A stretch of DNA of 64,000 nucleotides from 58-81 sp012729145. Its GTDB lineage: Bacteria; Synergistota; Synergistia; Synergistales; Thermovirgaceae. Numbering within the stretch: position 1 is the stretch's first letter; every line of letters begins with the position of its first letter. The stretch spans positions 37,032-101,031 of the forward strand of contig JAXGIW010000008.1 in NCBI GenBank assembly GCA_040770625.1. Reading direction: 5' to 3'. A model generated the notes under the pieces. The model did no database searches and was not told the origin of the DNA. It saw only the letters and a list, made by a program, of their open reading frames with translations. The translations under genes were made by a program, and so were the position numbers. This document shows positions 14,775-23,757 of the stretch, piece after piece.

Positions 14775-17594
14775 ATGACCAGAAAATACCTTGTTAAAAC
14801 CTTGGTGATCAATGGGATCACCCACAGGGTGGTAGCCGACCCTGAAGAGAAACTGGTCAACGTGATAAGGAAACAGCTTCATCTGACAGGCACAAAACTG
14901 GGGTGCGGACAGGGACAATGCGGAGCCTGCAACGTCATCCTGGACGGTAAGGTAACCCGATCCTGCATAACACCCTGGAGCAAAGTTCCCGAGAATGCGG
15001 ACATCCTGACGATAGAAGGAATAGGAACCCCTGATCATCTCCACGCTATCCAGTGGGCCTTTATCGCCAACGGAGCCATTCAATGCGGTTTCTGCACCCC
15101 CGGGTTCATTGTCGCCGCCAAGGGGTTGCTGGACGGAAACCTCAATCCGACCCGCGAAGAGATCCGTGACTGGTTCCAGGCCCACTGGACAGCCTGCCGA
15201 TGCACCGGGTACAAGCAGATAACCGATGCGGTCATGGATGCGGCGGCTGTTCTCAGGGGAGAGAAGCAAATGAAGGACTTCGCGAAATCCCTTAAACCTG
15301 GAGACTCCGTGTGGGGTACCCGGTATCCCCGCCCAAGCGCCGTCTTCAAGGCCACCGGCACCTTCGACTTCGGCGACGACGCAGGGCTGAAGCTGCCGAC
15401 GGAGACCCTTCACGCAGTTCCTGTATGTCCCGAGACTAGCCATGCGAAGGTGCTGTCGATAGACTTTTCTGAAGCCGAGAAGATGCCGGGAGTGTTCAAG
15501 GTCGTAACTGCCAGGGACATCAAGGCCAACAAGGGGACCAACCGCATCCGCGGACAGGCAGGTTCGGGCACCGCGAGCACCGATGGATGGGAGAGAAGGA
15601 TCCTGGTGGAGGAGGGCGACAAGATCCGCCAGTGGGGTGAGGTCGTGGCCATAGTCTGCGCGGACTCGGAAGAGCAGGCCAGGGCGGCAGCGGCCGCTGT
15701 CAAGGTGGATCTTGAGGAACTGCCCGCAGTAATGGACGTCAAGGCAGCGATGGATCCGGGAGCCCCCAAGGTTTACGAGGAGATCCCCGATATCGACGGG
15801 ATACCGAACTGCTTCAACAAACGCCCCGTGATCAAGGGTGATGACCCGGCACCCATGATCGACAGGGCCCCTTACGTGGTCGAGGCCGAGTTCTGGAGTT
15901 CGCGGCAGCCTCACATGACCATCGAGACTGACTGTGGCTTCGGTTACTGGGACGAAGAGGGGCGTCTTACCCTGCAGACGAAGAGCATCTGCGTATACAG
16001 GCACGCAATGATGATAGCCAGGGGGCTGGGTGTTCCTCCTTCGAAGATAAGGGTTATACAGAACAACATGGGGGCGACTTTCGGCTACAAGGTGGCGCCC
16101 ACCAACGAACCCCTCCTCGGGGCCTGCGTAATAGCCACCGGCCGACCGGTCTACATGAGGCTCAACATGAAGGAGCACATCGTCAGGACGCCCAAAAGGT
16201 CGCCCTTCCTCATGAAGGTCAGGGTCGGTGCCGATGAAAAGGGAAAACTTGTAGGTCTGGAGCATCACTGGTATGTAGACCATGGGCCCTACTCGGAGTC
16301 GAGCCAGGATCTCACGAACAAGGGTGGCCAGTTCATCTGCGCCCCCTATCGCCTGGACAACATCAGGGGAGCCGGCTACACCATTTTCACCAACCAGAAA
16401 TGGTGCGGCGCCTTCCGGGCCTACGGCGGACCCCAGACATACTTTGCAGGCGAACAGGTCATCGACATGCTTGCGGAAAAGGTGGGGATGGACCCTCTGG
16501 ACTTCCGCGAGATCAACCTGATCCGCCCCGGGGACACACTTCCCAGCGGCCAGAAACCGGAAGTGTACCCCTTGCAGGCAATGCTCACACGTATTCGCCC
16601 CCTATACGAGGAGGCCAAAAAGCGGGCCGAACTGAACTCCACTGACAAAGTCAAAAGAGCCGTCGGTATCTCTATCGGGATCTATAACGCCAACGACGAC
16701 GGGGCCGATGAAGCCGCAAGCAATATCGAGCTAACAAAAGACGGAGTGATACTCTACAACACCTGGGAGGATCATGGACAGGGTGCGGATATGGGTTGCG
16801 TGGGAACGGCACACGAGGCCCTGAAGCCTCTGAAACTGCATCCCGACCAGATAAAACTGGTATGCAACGATATGGCGAAAGCCCCCAACAGCGGGGCCGC
16901 CGCGGCGAGCAGATGCCAGGTTATGGTTGGCAACGCGATAGTCGACAGCTGCCGCAAACTCCTGGATGCCATGAGGAAACCGGACGGAACGTACAGGACC
17001 TACGAGGAAATGTTTGCCGAAGGGATCCCGACATTCTACGAGGGTTACTGGCAGGCCACGGTCCGTAACGTTGACGGTGAGGCCATCACCTGCACCGGGA
17101 TGGATGACGTTACAGGCCAGGGGTACCCCTTTGCAAACCACATGTTCGGCATCTTCATGGCGGAGGTAGCCGTGGACATCAAGACTGGAAAGACATCGGT
17201 GGAAAAGTTCACCCTTGTCAGCGACGTGGGCAAGATCAACAACCTCGATGTTGTGGAAGGGCAGCACTTCGGGGGAATAGCCCAGGGAATAGGCCTTGCC
17301 CTGACTGAGGATTTCGGAGATCCGGCAAAATATACGAACCTGGTCACCTGCGGATTCCCCTACATCAAGGATATCCCGGACGACATCCAGCTCTTCCACA
17401 TGGAGACACCCAGGGAGTTCGGTCCCTTCGGTGCATCGGGGACGGGAGAGATGCCCCTTTCGGCGCCCCACCCGGCAATATTGAACGGCATAGCCAGGGC
17501 ATGCGGGGCGAGGATCTTCCAGATACCGGCTCTCCCAGAAAAGGTCCTTGAGGGTATGAAGGAGAGCGGCTGTTCTGGAAAATGCGGTCATTAG
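14775..17594 (+). CDS. Molybdenum aldehyde oxidoreductase (MOP/xanthine oxidase family)
   Basis: A 939-residue single-chain enzyme, close in layout and length to the Desulfovibrio gigas aldehyde oxidoreductase. Two N-terminal [2Fe-2S] domains are visible: GCGQGQCGAC...SC, then CGFCTPG and CRCTGY. The molybdenum-binding part spans roughly residues 190-939, with AGEQVIDMLAEKVGMDPLDF in the middle and the catalytic glutamate in GASGTGEMPLSAPHP near the end. There is no FAD domain. The start at 14775 follows GGAGGG; an ATG at 14760 precedes the ribosome site and is rejected. It would oxidise aldehydes from amino-acid breakdown to acids in the cytoplasm. XdhC and a MoeA-like protein are encoded 4-5 kb downstream. 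Confidence 0.93.
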   Translation: MTRKYLVKTLVINGITHRVVADPEEKLVNVIRKQLHLTGTKLGCGQGQCGACNVILDGKVTRSCITPWSKVPENADILTIEGIGTPDHLHAIQWAFIANGAIQCGFCTPGFIVAAKGLLDGNLNPTREEIRDWFQAHWTACRCTGYKQITDAVMDAAAVLRGEKQMKDFAKSLKPGDSVWGTRYPRPSAVFKATGTFDFGDDAGLKLPTETLHAVPVCPETSHAKVLSIDFSEAEKMPGVFKVVTARDIKANKGTNRIRGQAGSGTASTDGWERRILVEEGDKIRQWGEVVAIVCADSEEQARAAAAAVKVDLEELPAVMDVKAAMDPGAPKVYEEIPDIDGIPNCFNKRPVIKGDDPAPMIDRAPYVVEAEFWSSRQPHMTIETDCGFGYWDEEGRLTLQTKSICVYRHAMMIARGLGVPPSKIRVIQNNMGATFGYKVAPTNEPLLGACVIATGRPVYMRLNMKEHIVRTPKRSPFLMKVRVGADEKGKLVGLEHHWYVDHGPYSESSQDLTNKGGQFICAPYRLDNIRGAGYTIFTNQKWCGAFRAYGGPQTYFAGEQVIDMLAEKVGMDPLDFREINLIRPGDTLPSGQKPEVYPLQAMLTRIRPLYEEAKKRAELNSTDKVKRAVGISIGIYNANDDGADEAASNIELTKDGVILYNTWEDHGQGADMGCVGTAHEALKPLKLHPDQIKLVCNDMAKAPNSGAAAASRCQVMVGNAIVDSCRKLLDAMRKPDGTYRTYEEMFAEGIPTFYEGYWQATVRNVDGEAITCTGMDDVTGQGYPFANHMFGIFMAEVAVDIKTGKTSVEKFTLVSDVGKINNLDVVEGQHFGGIAQGIGLALTEDFGDPAKYTNLVTCGFPYIKDIPDDIQLFHMETPREFGPFGASGTGEMPLSAPHPAILNGIARACGARIFQIPALPEKVLEGMKESGCSGKCGH

Positions 17595-17644
17595 AGGTCC
17601 TGTCCCTTGCAGTTGTGAGCTCAGACAGGAGGAGGTGCTGAATA

Positions 17645-18076
17645 ATGGAGAAAGTCTATACCGGGAAGATCGAAGATCTGGAACTCTTCGATGCGTCCTC
17701 CCTGGCTCCGGAAGTGACCAAGCGGGTTGTCTTCGGCCCCGGCAGATTCTGGGACGACTATACGATGAGGCATTTTTCCCTGCCTGCCGGCACCATTATT
17801 CCTGATCACGTTCACGACTGGCCGCATTACATGATAGGTCTGAGCGGTACCGGTTTCGTGATCGTCGAAGGTAAACCTCTGGAGATCCCTCCGATGGGTT
17901 GGGCTCATGTTCCGGGCGGGATTGTCCACGGCTACGAGAACCCCGGACCGGAACCCTTCGTTTTCCTGTGCATCGTTCCCACCGAGGGTGATCCGCATAT
18001 GAAACTGAAACGTTTTCGCATGGAGCGCTCCAAAAGTAAGGTTTCGAAGGGAATAGAAGAAACTCCGACAAGCTAG
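17645..18076 (+). CDS. Cupin-domain protein
   Basis: A 143-residue single cupin barrel. Metal-ligand motifs are visible as PDHVHDWPHYMIGLSG (His-rich motif 1) and VPGGIVHGYENPG (motif 2 His). It starts 50 bp after the aldehyde oxidoreductase with GGAGG upstream and is followed by a terminator, so it is the second gene of that riboswitch-controlled transcript. No specific reaction can be assigned; a small-molecule sensor or isomerase is possible. Confidence 0.8.
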   Translation: MEKVYTGKIEDLELFDASSLAPEVTKRVVFGPGRFWDDYTMRHFSLPAGTIIPDHVHDWPHYMIGLSGTGFVIVEGKPLEIPPMGWAHVPGGIVHGYENPGPEPFVFLCIVPTEGDPHMKLKRFRMERSKSKVSKGIEETPTS

Positions 18077-18089
18077 ATATTAACGGAGG

Positions 18090-18126
18090 AAAGCCGTCCG
18101 TGTGGAAAAACGGGCGGCTTTTCTAT
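18090..18126 (+). terminator. Intrinsic terminator after the cupin gene
   Basis: Stem AAAGCCG-T-CCG / CGG-G-CGGCTTT (one wobble pair) with a ten-base loop, ending in TTTTC. It separates the aldehyde oxidoreductase/cupin unit from the Fur-family regulator. Confidence 0.7.
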
Positions 18127-18136
18127 GAAAGATAAA

Positions 18137-18151
18137 TGCAACAGTGTTGCA
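18137..18151 (+). promoter_or_regulatory. 7-1-7 palindrome, probable Fur-family operator
   Basis: TGCAACA-G-TGTTGCA lies 15 bp before the start of a Fur-family gene. The 7-1-7 spacing is that of Fur, Zur and PerR boxes, so autoregulation is likely. I saw no second full copy in the window; a half site TGTTGCA is at about 58239. Confidence 0.6.
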
Positions 18152-18165
18152 GAAAGGAGAAAAAT

Positions 18166-18606
18166 ATGGACGCACGGGAAATTCTGCAAAACACGTCCAT
18201 TCGGCTGACTCCGGTACGGGAAGCAATTCTTGGAGTCCTGCTGAACGAGAGATGCCCTATGTCATACAGGGAAGTGGCAGCTCGACTCCCCGGGGGGCAG
18301 GATCGTGTGACCCTGTACAGGACGCTTTCGCTGTTCCTGAAAGAGGGGATCGTCCACAGGGTCATGGACATGAAGGGGACATGGCGTTTCTGTGCCCACG
18401 ATCCCGGTCACCCCGGGTGTCCGGGGAACCACCCTCATTTTGCCTGCCGGGTCTGCGGACGGATGGAGTGCCTGATGGAACACTCCTTGCCGCACCTGGA
18501 AGTGGGGCCGGAAACCGTTGTAGAAGGAAAGCATATGGTCTTATACGGGATCTGCAGGGGCTGTGCTGTAAAGAAAACCAGCAAGAAGGAGGCTGGATCT
18601 TCATGA
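18166..18606 (+). CDS. Fur-family metal-responsive regulator
   Basis: A 146-residue winged-helix repressor. RLTPVREAILGVLLNERCPMSYREVAARL is the DNA-binding domain, followed by HPHFACRVCGRMECL with a structural Zn CxxC and a second CRGCA pair near the end. Fe (Fur), Zn (Zur) and peroxide (PerR) types cannot be told apart. The start at 18166 is set by AAAGGAG. Its stop overlaps the ATG of the second modA (ATGA), so the regulator is cotranslated with a molybdate transporter, an uncommon arrangement for this family. Confidence 0.88.
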   Translation: MDAREILQNTSIRLTPVREAILGVLLNERCPMSYREVAARLPGGQDRVTLYRTLSLFLKEGIVHRVMDMKGTWRFCAHDPGHPGCPGNHPHFACRVCGRMECLMEHSLPHLEVGPETVVEGKHMVLYGICRGCAVKKTSKKEAGSS

Positions 18607-19352
18607 AGAGGATCATACCGGAACATTTCAGGGTGTGGGCAGGGTTATTTATGTTGTTGATATTCTGTCCGGTGACCCCGGGCAGCGCCCATGCGGAGGT
18701 CTTTGCGGCTGCGGCGAGCCTTCAGCCTGTTATGGAGAAGATCTCCCAGGAGTTCGAAAGGGAGAAGGGCATCCGCATGGATGCGGTTTTTGCGGCATCA
18801 GGACAACTGGCAAAGCAGATAGAGATGGGGGCACCCTACGACCTGTTCCTGAGCGCCGACGAAAAATGGGCACGGTATCTCGAGAAGAAGGGAAAACTGG
18901 AGAAGGTCAGACCGGTGGCAGAGTGTCCACTGGTCCTCTGGTGGGAATCGGCGGAGGACCCTTCCCTGGACCTGGTAAAGGACAAGAGGATAAGGGTGGC
19001 GATCGCCGACCCCGAGGTCGCGCCCTATGGAGCCCTGGCGAAGGAGTATCTTGAAAAGATCGGAGAGTATGAGAATCTGAACAATGAGGAACGCCTGATA
19101 ATAGCCGGCGATGTCCTCAAGGCGGGTCTTGCCGCAAAGAGCGGAGGTGCCGGGGCAGCCTATATTCCCCTCAGCATCGCGAAAAAACTTGAAGGTTCCT
19201 GGACGAAGGTCCCGATGCCGCCCCAGCGTCTTTTCGGGGGGATCGTTAAAGACCGGGACGCATTGGCGGCACTGGTTTTCTATGATTACCTCCTTTCACC
19301 GCCGGCTGCAGAACTGTTCCGGGAAGCAGGGTTCGAACCTGTTCAGGACTGA
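18603..19352 (+). CDS. modA: Molybdate ABC transporter, substrate-binding protein (second copy)
   Basis: A 249-residue binding protein of the classical ModA family. A signal peptide covers about residues 1-31, ending SAHAEV. The mature start VFAAASLQPVMEKIS, the oxyanion contacts AASGQLAKQIEMGAPYDLFLSAD and the C-terminal YDYLLSPPAAELFREAGFEP follow E. coli ModA closely. The ATG overlaps the Fur-family stop. A longer frame reading upstream through the regulator is spurious. It is followed by modB (11 bp) and modC. Confidence 0.93.
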   Translation: MKRIIPEHFRVWAGLFMLLIFCPVTPGSAHAEVFAAAASLQPVMEKISQEFEREKGIRMDAVFAASGQLAKQIEMGAPYDLFLSADEKWARYLEKKGKLEKVRPVAECPLVLWWESAEDPSLDLVKDKRIRVAIADPEVAPYGALAKEYLEKIGEYENLNNEERLIIAGDVLKAGLAAKSGGAGAAYIPLSIAKKLEGSWTKVPMPPQRLFGGIVKDRDALAALVFYDYLLSPPAAELFREAGFEPVQD

Positions 19353-19363
19353 CCGGAGCAATA

Positions 19364-20008
19364 ATGGAACGGGCCCTGATCATCAGTCTGAAAGTACTGG
19401 CTATTGATATACCCCTGCTTGCCCTTCTGGGTGGGGGTATCGGGTGGCTCCTGGCAAGGAGGGACTTCAGGGGACGGGAGCTGGCGTCACTTCTTGTCCA
19501 GCTTCCAATAATCCTGCCCCCCTCGGTTCTCGGGCTCTACCTCCTTTTTGCCCTGGGACAGATCAATTTTTTCCGGGAGGCAGGATTCCTGTTCGCCTTT
19601 CCTGCAGCTGTCCTGGGGGCGCTCCTTCCGTCGCTGCCGATAATGATACAGGCTTCACGGGCAGCCTTTGCCGGTGTGGACAGGGAACTGGAGGAGGCGG
19701 CCCTGACCCTTGGGAGAAGACCATGGGAAGTTTTCCTGCGTGTGACCCTTCCCCTGGCCAGAAGAACCCTGTTGGTAGGATTAGCCCTCTCCTCAGCCAG
19801 AGCCCTGGGCGATTTCGGCGTCACGCTGATGGTGGCAGGGAACATTCCTGGTAGAACCCAGACTTTGCCCCTGTATATCTACGGACAGGTGGAATCGCTG
19901 AATTTCGCCCGCGCGCACATGGCGGCCCTTCTGCTGGTGGGAGTTGGTATTGCCAGCCTCTGCCTGGTTCACAGGCTGGAGTCCGGAGCTCATGAACGCC
20001 TTGCTTGA
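19364..20008 (+). CDS. modB: Molybdate ABC transporter, permease (second copy)
   Basis: A 214-residue permease of the short ModB type with about five helices. The docking loop is seen as ELEEAALTLGRRPWEVFLRVTLPLARR and a downstream conserved segment is RALGDFGVTLMVAGN. It starts 11 bp after modA and overlaps modC by 17 bp. Confidence 0.93.
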   Translation: MERALIISLKVLAIDIPLLALLGGGIGWLLARRDFRGRELASLLVQLPIILPPSVLGLYLLFALGQINFFREAGFLFAFPAAVLGALLPSLPIMIQASRAAFAGVDRELEEAALTLGRRPWEVFLRVTLPLARRTLLVGLALSSARALGDFGVTLMVAGNIPGRTQTLPLYIYGQVESLNFARAHMAALLLVGVGIASLCLVHRLESGAHERLA

Positions 20009-21125
20009 TGCTCATATCAATGAATTGATTGGAGATTTCCACCTTGATGTATCTTTAAGGCTTGGCAGGGAGATCGGAGTGCTTTTCGGTCCCAGCGGGT
20101 CGGGCAAGAGTATCACCTTGCGGTGTCTTGCCGGTTTGAGAAACGTCCGGTTCGGACTAATTGCATTGTCCGGACGTGTCCTGCTGGATTCGGACGCAGG
20201 CATATGCGAGCCCCCCCACCGGCGGAAAATGGGGCTTCTGTTCCAGAACCTGGCGCTTTTCCCCCACTTGACCGCCCTTGAAAATGTTCTCTTCGGTTGT
20301 GAAAGCACCGGAAAAAGAAGAGCGAAATCGATAGCCCGGGAGTGGCTTGCCCGGGTCCGTCTGGAATCCCTGGAGAATCGTTACCCATCCCAGCTATCGG
20401 GGGGTCAGAGACAACGCGTAGCCCTGGCGAGAGCTCTTGCCAACGAACCTGAAATGCTTATGCTGGACGAACCCTTCAGTGCCCTTGACGGACCTCTGAG
20501 GCGGAACCTTAGAAGGGAGTTGCGAAAGCTCCACACCGAGACAGGGGTCCCCATTCTCTATGTGACCCACCAGGTGGAGGATATCTGTGCTCTTGGAGAC
20601 AAGGTTTTCTTTATCGAGAAAGGTAAATTGACAGGTTCAAACCGTATCAGCGATCTGATCAGAGGCAGAGGCAGGGTCGATCTCTGGAAGATGATGGGCT
20701 GGGGAAATGTGTTTCAGGGCGACGTCCGTTTCTGCAATGAAGGGTTCCCCTCATTCCATTGGGCTTCCGGTGACCTGGCACTTAAAGACGTATCAGGCCC
20801 AGGTCCGGCTATCGCTTTCGTGAGGCCTGACCGGGTCAGGTTTCTTGACCCCCGTATGCCCGTGGATAGCGAACTTTCCAGGAACACCTTTTCCGGAAAG
20901 GTCGAGGAGGTGCTGCTTGACGGAGGGGCCCTCAGGTTGCATGTCCGGACCCCTCGCGGACACTGGCAGATAGAACAGAGGGAAACGGGGTCCCATTCAG
21001 AGGTTTTCCGCCAGGGTGACGAGGTGCATTTTGCCATTCCACCCGGGGCGATAGAATTGATCTTTCTCGAGGAGATGAAGGGAGAAGAGAATCTTGGATC
21101 GAGCATTGTTGAAGTCCGTGCATGA
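19992..21125 (+). CDS. modC: Molybdate ABC transporter, ATP-binding protein (second copy)
   Basis: A 377-residue ATPase. Walker A is GPSGSGKS, the signature LSGGQRQRVALARAL and Walker B LMLDEPFSALD. The C-terminal third is a TOBE/molybdate-sensing region. The ATG at 19992 lies inside the end of modB; a frame extension upstream is rejected. The 3' end overlaps xdhC by 32 bp, tying the transporter to enzyme maturation in one transcript. Confidence 0.92.
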   Translation: MNALLDAHINELIGDFHLDVSLRLGREIGVLFGPSGSGKSITLRCLAGLRNVRFGLIALSGRVLLDSDAGICEPPHRRKMGLLFQNLALFPHLTALENVLFGCESTGKRRAKSIAREWLARVRLESLENRYPSQLSGGQRQRVALARALANEPEMLMLDEPFSALDGPLRRNLRRELRKLHTETGVPILYVTHQVEDICALGDKVFFIEKGKLTGSNRISDLIRGRGRVDLWKMMGWGNVFQGDVRFCNEGFPSFHWASGDLALKDVSGPGPAIAFVRPDRVRFLDPRMPVDSELSRNTFSGKVEEVLLDGGALRLHVRTPRGHWQIEQRETGSHSEVFRQGDEVHFAIPPGAIELIFLEEMKGEENLGSSIVEVRA

Positions 21126-21957
21126 AGAACTGGAATCCGGGGGAGCCGGAGCGCTTTGTACTGTAGTAGGTTCTGAAGGATCCACACCTCGTGATCTTGG
21201 GGCCTCCATGTGGGTCCGGCTTGACGGATCCATCGCAGGAACGGTGGGGGGAGGTTCACTTGAATACGCTGTCATAGTGAAGGCATTGGAACTCCTTCGA
21301 TCAGCTTCGGGACCTGTTCTTCACAAGGCAGTCCTTCGAACCGGTGACAGTGGCGTCGGCGCAGTATGTGGAGGAGAGTCCGTGATCCTGATAGAGCCTC
21401 TCGGCCAGGAGGCGGAGGTGGTTATCTTCGGGGCCGGGCATGTCGGCAAAGCGGTTGCCAGGGCTGCATATAGTGCCGGGTTCCGTGTCGTCGTCTGGGA
21501 CGAAAGAGAGGAGTTCGCAAATCCGGAGTCAGTCCCCTGGGGGAAAACGCTAGCCTGTCCTCTGGAAAAAGCTTTTGACGAGGGCGTCAGACTACATGGA
21601 TCTTCATACGTCGTCGTAGTGACCAGGGGACACTCGCTGGATGGCGAAGTGGTCCGCATACTTGAAGGGAAGCCGATGGCCTATATTGGAATGATCGGGT
21701 CAAGGAAGAAGATATCCTATGTCAGGGAGAGCCTGATCAAGCAGGGGGTCTCCAAAGATTTTCTCGACAGGATCTTCCAGCCGGTGGGGCTTCCTGTCAG
21801 GGCCGAGACTCCTGAAGAGATAGCCGTGTCAATTCTTGCCGAGATAATAGCGGTCAGAAGGGGAGCGGATATTGCCAGTCTCAGAAGTTCCTATTCGAGG
21901 GAAGCAGGGCCTCTTTTCCCTTATCTTCCGATCGTAATTCCCGGAAATGAGGAGTAG
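21094..21957 (+). CDS. xdhC: XdhC/CoxI-family molybdenum hydroxylase maturation factor
   Basis: A 287-residue protein with an N-terminal XdhC_CoxI domain (CTVVGSEGSTPRDLGASM, TVGGGSLEYA) and a C-terminal Rossmann domain (VVIFGAGHVGKAVARAA, YIGMIGSRKKISYVRE). In characterised systems XdhC binds molybdopterin and helps deliver the sulfurated cofactor to xanthine-oxidase-family enzymes. Its client here is likely the aldehyde oxidoreductase at 14775. The start is TTG at 21094, inside the modC end, preceded by GGAGAAGAG. Confidence 0.88.
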   Translation: MDRALLKSVHEELESGGAGALCTVVGSEGSTPRDLGASMWVRLDGSIAGTVGGGSLEYAVIVKALELLRSASGPVLHKAVLRTGDSGVGAVCGGESVILIEPLGQEAEVVIFGAGHVGKAVARAAYSAGFRVVVWDEREEFANPESVPWGKTLACPLEKAFDEGVRLHGSSYVVVVTRGHSLDGEVVRILEGKPMAYIGMIGSRKKISYVRESLIKQGVSKDFLDRIFQPVGLPVRAETPEEIAVSILAEIIAVRRGADIASLRSSYSREAGPLFPYLPIVIPGNEE

Positions 21958-21960
21958 GCC

Positions 21961-22983
21961 GTGGATCTAAGATCGATACCTGTTGAAGAGGCTCTTGGAC
22001 ATGCCCTTGCCCATGACCTTACAAAGATCGATACCGAAAAGGGGATCAAGGGGGCGAGATTCAGGAGAGGGCATATTCTGCAGCCCGAGGATCTTCCCGT
22101 TCTCAGGGAGATGGGGCGGAGAAATCTTTCGATTATTGCACTAGAACCCGACGAGGTGCACGAGGACGAGGCAGCCTTGAGCCTTGCGAAAGCCCTTGCC
22201 GGCGAAGGGTTTGAGATCTCAGGACCCGAAGAGGGGAGATGCAGACTGGTCTCCACTGGAAGGGGGATTGTCAATTTTGACCCTGAGGCTGTGAGAAGGA
22301 TCAACAGAGACCGCGAATGGTCCTTTGCCTGCACTCACATAAACTCTGTTGTGGGGCCCGGAAGCGTGGTTGCCGCCTTCAGGATCCTTCCACTTTGCCT
22401 GAAAAGGGATTCTCTTGAGCGAGCTGTCGAGGAGGCCTCGCCCTTTTCCCTGATCCCCTTCATCCACAGGAGGGTCGGCCTTGTTTCAACAGGTCAGGAG
22501 ATCCTGGAGGGCCTGGTTAAAGATTCCTTCCGTGAAAAACTGGAGAGGAAGCTTTGGGAACTTGGGGGAAGTTTCTCCGGTCATGAGATCTGCGGCGACA
22601 GACCGGCTGATATTGTAAACGCTATTGATGAACTGCTCGGGATGGGGTCGGACATTGTGGTCTGTACCGGGGGAATGAGCATCGATGCCGATGATCGCAC
22701 ACCCCAGGCTATCGAGACTGCCTCTGATGAGGTTCTCTTTCGGGGTGTTCCGATGATCCCTGGATCGAACCTGATGCTGGCCATGAAAGGTCTTTCGTGG
22801 ATAATAGGCGCCCCGGCCTGTGTGGCCCACGATGAGCGGACTGCACTGGATCGACTGCTGATAGCACTTTTTGCCGGACTTGGAGGGGAGATAAACGTCT
22901 CCCTCTGGGGAGAAGGGGGCCTTTGCAGAAGATGCAGAACCTGCATCTTCCCCGAATGCGAGTTTGCCAGGATACCTTCCTGA
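21961..22983 (+). CDS. Molybdopterin-binding protein (MoeA/MogA-type) with C-terminal Cys cluster
   Basis: A 340-residue protein. The N-terminal part (VEEALGHALAHDLT) resembles the MoeA entry region. The middle is a MoCF_biosynth domain with LVSTGQEILEG, VCTGGMSIDADDRTPQAI and PGSNLMLA. The last residues carry CRRCRTCIFPEC, a compact four-cysteine cluster that could bind Zn or an iron-sulfur centre. Start is GTG, 3 bp after xdhC. It likely acts in metal insertion or cofactor modification for the aldehyde oxidoreductase. True MoeA is longer, so I give no symbol. Confidence 0.82.
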   Translation: MDLRSIPVEEALGHALAHDLTKIDTEKGIKGARFRRGHILQPEDLPVLREMGRRNLSIIALEPDEVHEDEAALSLAKALAGEGFEISGPEEGRCRLVSTGRGIVNFDPEAVRRINRDREWSFACTHINSVVGPGSVVAAFRILPLCLKRDSLERAVEEASPFSLIPFIHRRVGLVSTGQEILEGLVKDSFREKLERKLWELGGSFSGHEICGDRPADIVNAIDELLGMGSDIVVCTGGMSIDADDRTPQAIETASDEVLFRGVPMIPGSNLMLAMKGLSWIIGAPACVAHDERTALDRLLIALFAGLGGEINVSLWGEGGLCRRCRTCIFPECEFARIPS

Positions 22984-22989
22984 GGGGCT

Positions 22990-23676
22990 TCAAAGGATGA
23001 GCCTGTAAAGTTTGACGGGACGGCCGACGCTGCTTATGTCGTATTCGACAGTAGCCTGCCTCCTTTCAACCAGGTACTCCAGATAGCGTCTTGCTGTCGA
23101 ACGGGATATCCCCACATAGGATCCAGCCGTTGAAGCTGACATGGCCTTGTCCCGCTCTTCCATACAGGCACGAAGACGTTCCAGAAGTTTCACCTGGATT
23201 CCTTTGGGGTATTCATCGAGGCCGCTGAAGAACCTTCCCTTCAGACCGGTGATCAGATCAAGTTCTTTCTGACGCCATGGATTGGTCCTTTGCGTCAGAC
23301 CCTGGTAGTATTGATAGTACGCCGAAAGAGCCCGCTCCAGCCGTTCCGTCGAGAAGGGTTTTATCAGGTAATCGAAGACACCCAGGCATATACATCCGCG
23401 GACGACATCCGGATCGTCACCGCTGGAGAGGACAAGCCAATCTATGCGGGGGTACCTTATTCTTGCTTGTCTGAGAGAGGAAAGGCCACCCCACCCATTG
23501 AGGAAGATGTCCAGGAGGACCAGGTGGGCATTGGCGCGTTTAAGGCAATCCTCAAGCTCCCCTCCTGTGGTGACGGTCTCCTTAAGACGGAGATTCTGGG
23601 TTCTTGAAAGAGCCACCGCGTACTGGCTCTGGAGCTCCAGCGAACTGTCGGCGATCACACAGGAAAGGATCATCAT
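22990..23676 (-). CDS. Orphan response regulator, CitB/DcuR-like
   Basis: A 228-residue regulator. The N-terminal receiver domain has the phospho-acceptor region HLVLLDIFLNGWGG and the switch lysine in FDYLIKPF. The C-terminal part has a helix-turn-helix like citrate/malate response regulators (YVGISRSTARRYLEYLVERRQA). No sensor kinase is adjacent. A Moco-type riboswitch lies 80 bp upstream on the same strand, which makes cofactor-controlled synthesis of this regulator likely. It converges with the molybdopterin-binding gene, leaving a 6-bp gap. Starts at 23676 and 23673 are both ATG, after GGGGGG. Confidence 0.85.
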   Translation of the reverse strand: MMILSCVIADSSLELQSQYAVALSRTQNLRLKETVTTGGELEDCLKRANAHLVLLDIFLNGWGGLSSLRQARIRYPRIDWLVLSSGDDPDVVRGCICLGVFDYLIKPFSTERLERALSAYYQYYQGLTQRTNPWRQKELDLITGLKGRFFSGLDEYPKGIQVKLLERLRACMEERDKAMSASTAGSYVGISRSTARRYLEYLVERRQATVEYDISSVGRPVKLYRLIL

Positions 23677-23757
23677 GGAGTGACCCCCCTGGCGATGGAA
23701 GGGTGAATCAGCAACAAACCGTCAAAGCACACTAGTAGTGCACTACCCAATGGTCCT

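Noticed and set aside
14751..16283. A 510-codon open frame antisense to the aldehyde oxidoreductase
   Set aside because: The plus strand encodes clear Fe-S and molybdenum motifs here; the antisense frame is a GC-rich shadow.
18144..18602. Upstream extension of the second modA
   Set aside because: It runs out of frame through the Fur-family gene; the ATG at 18603 begins a proper signal peptide.
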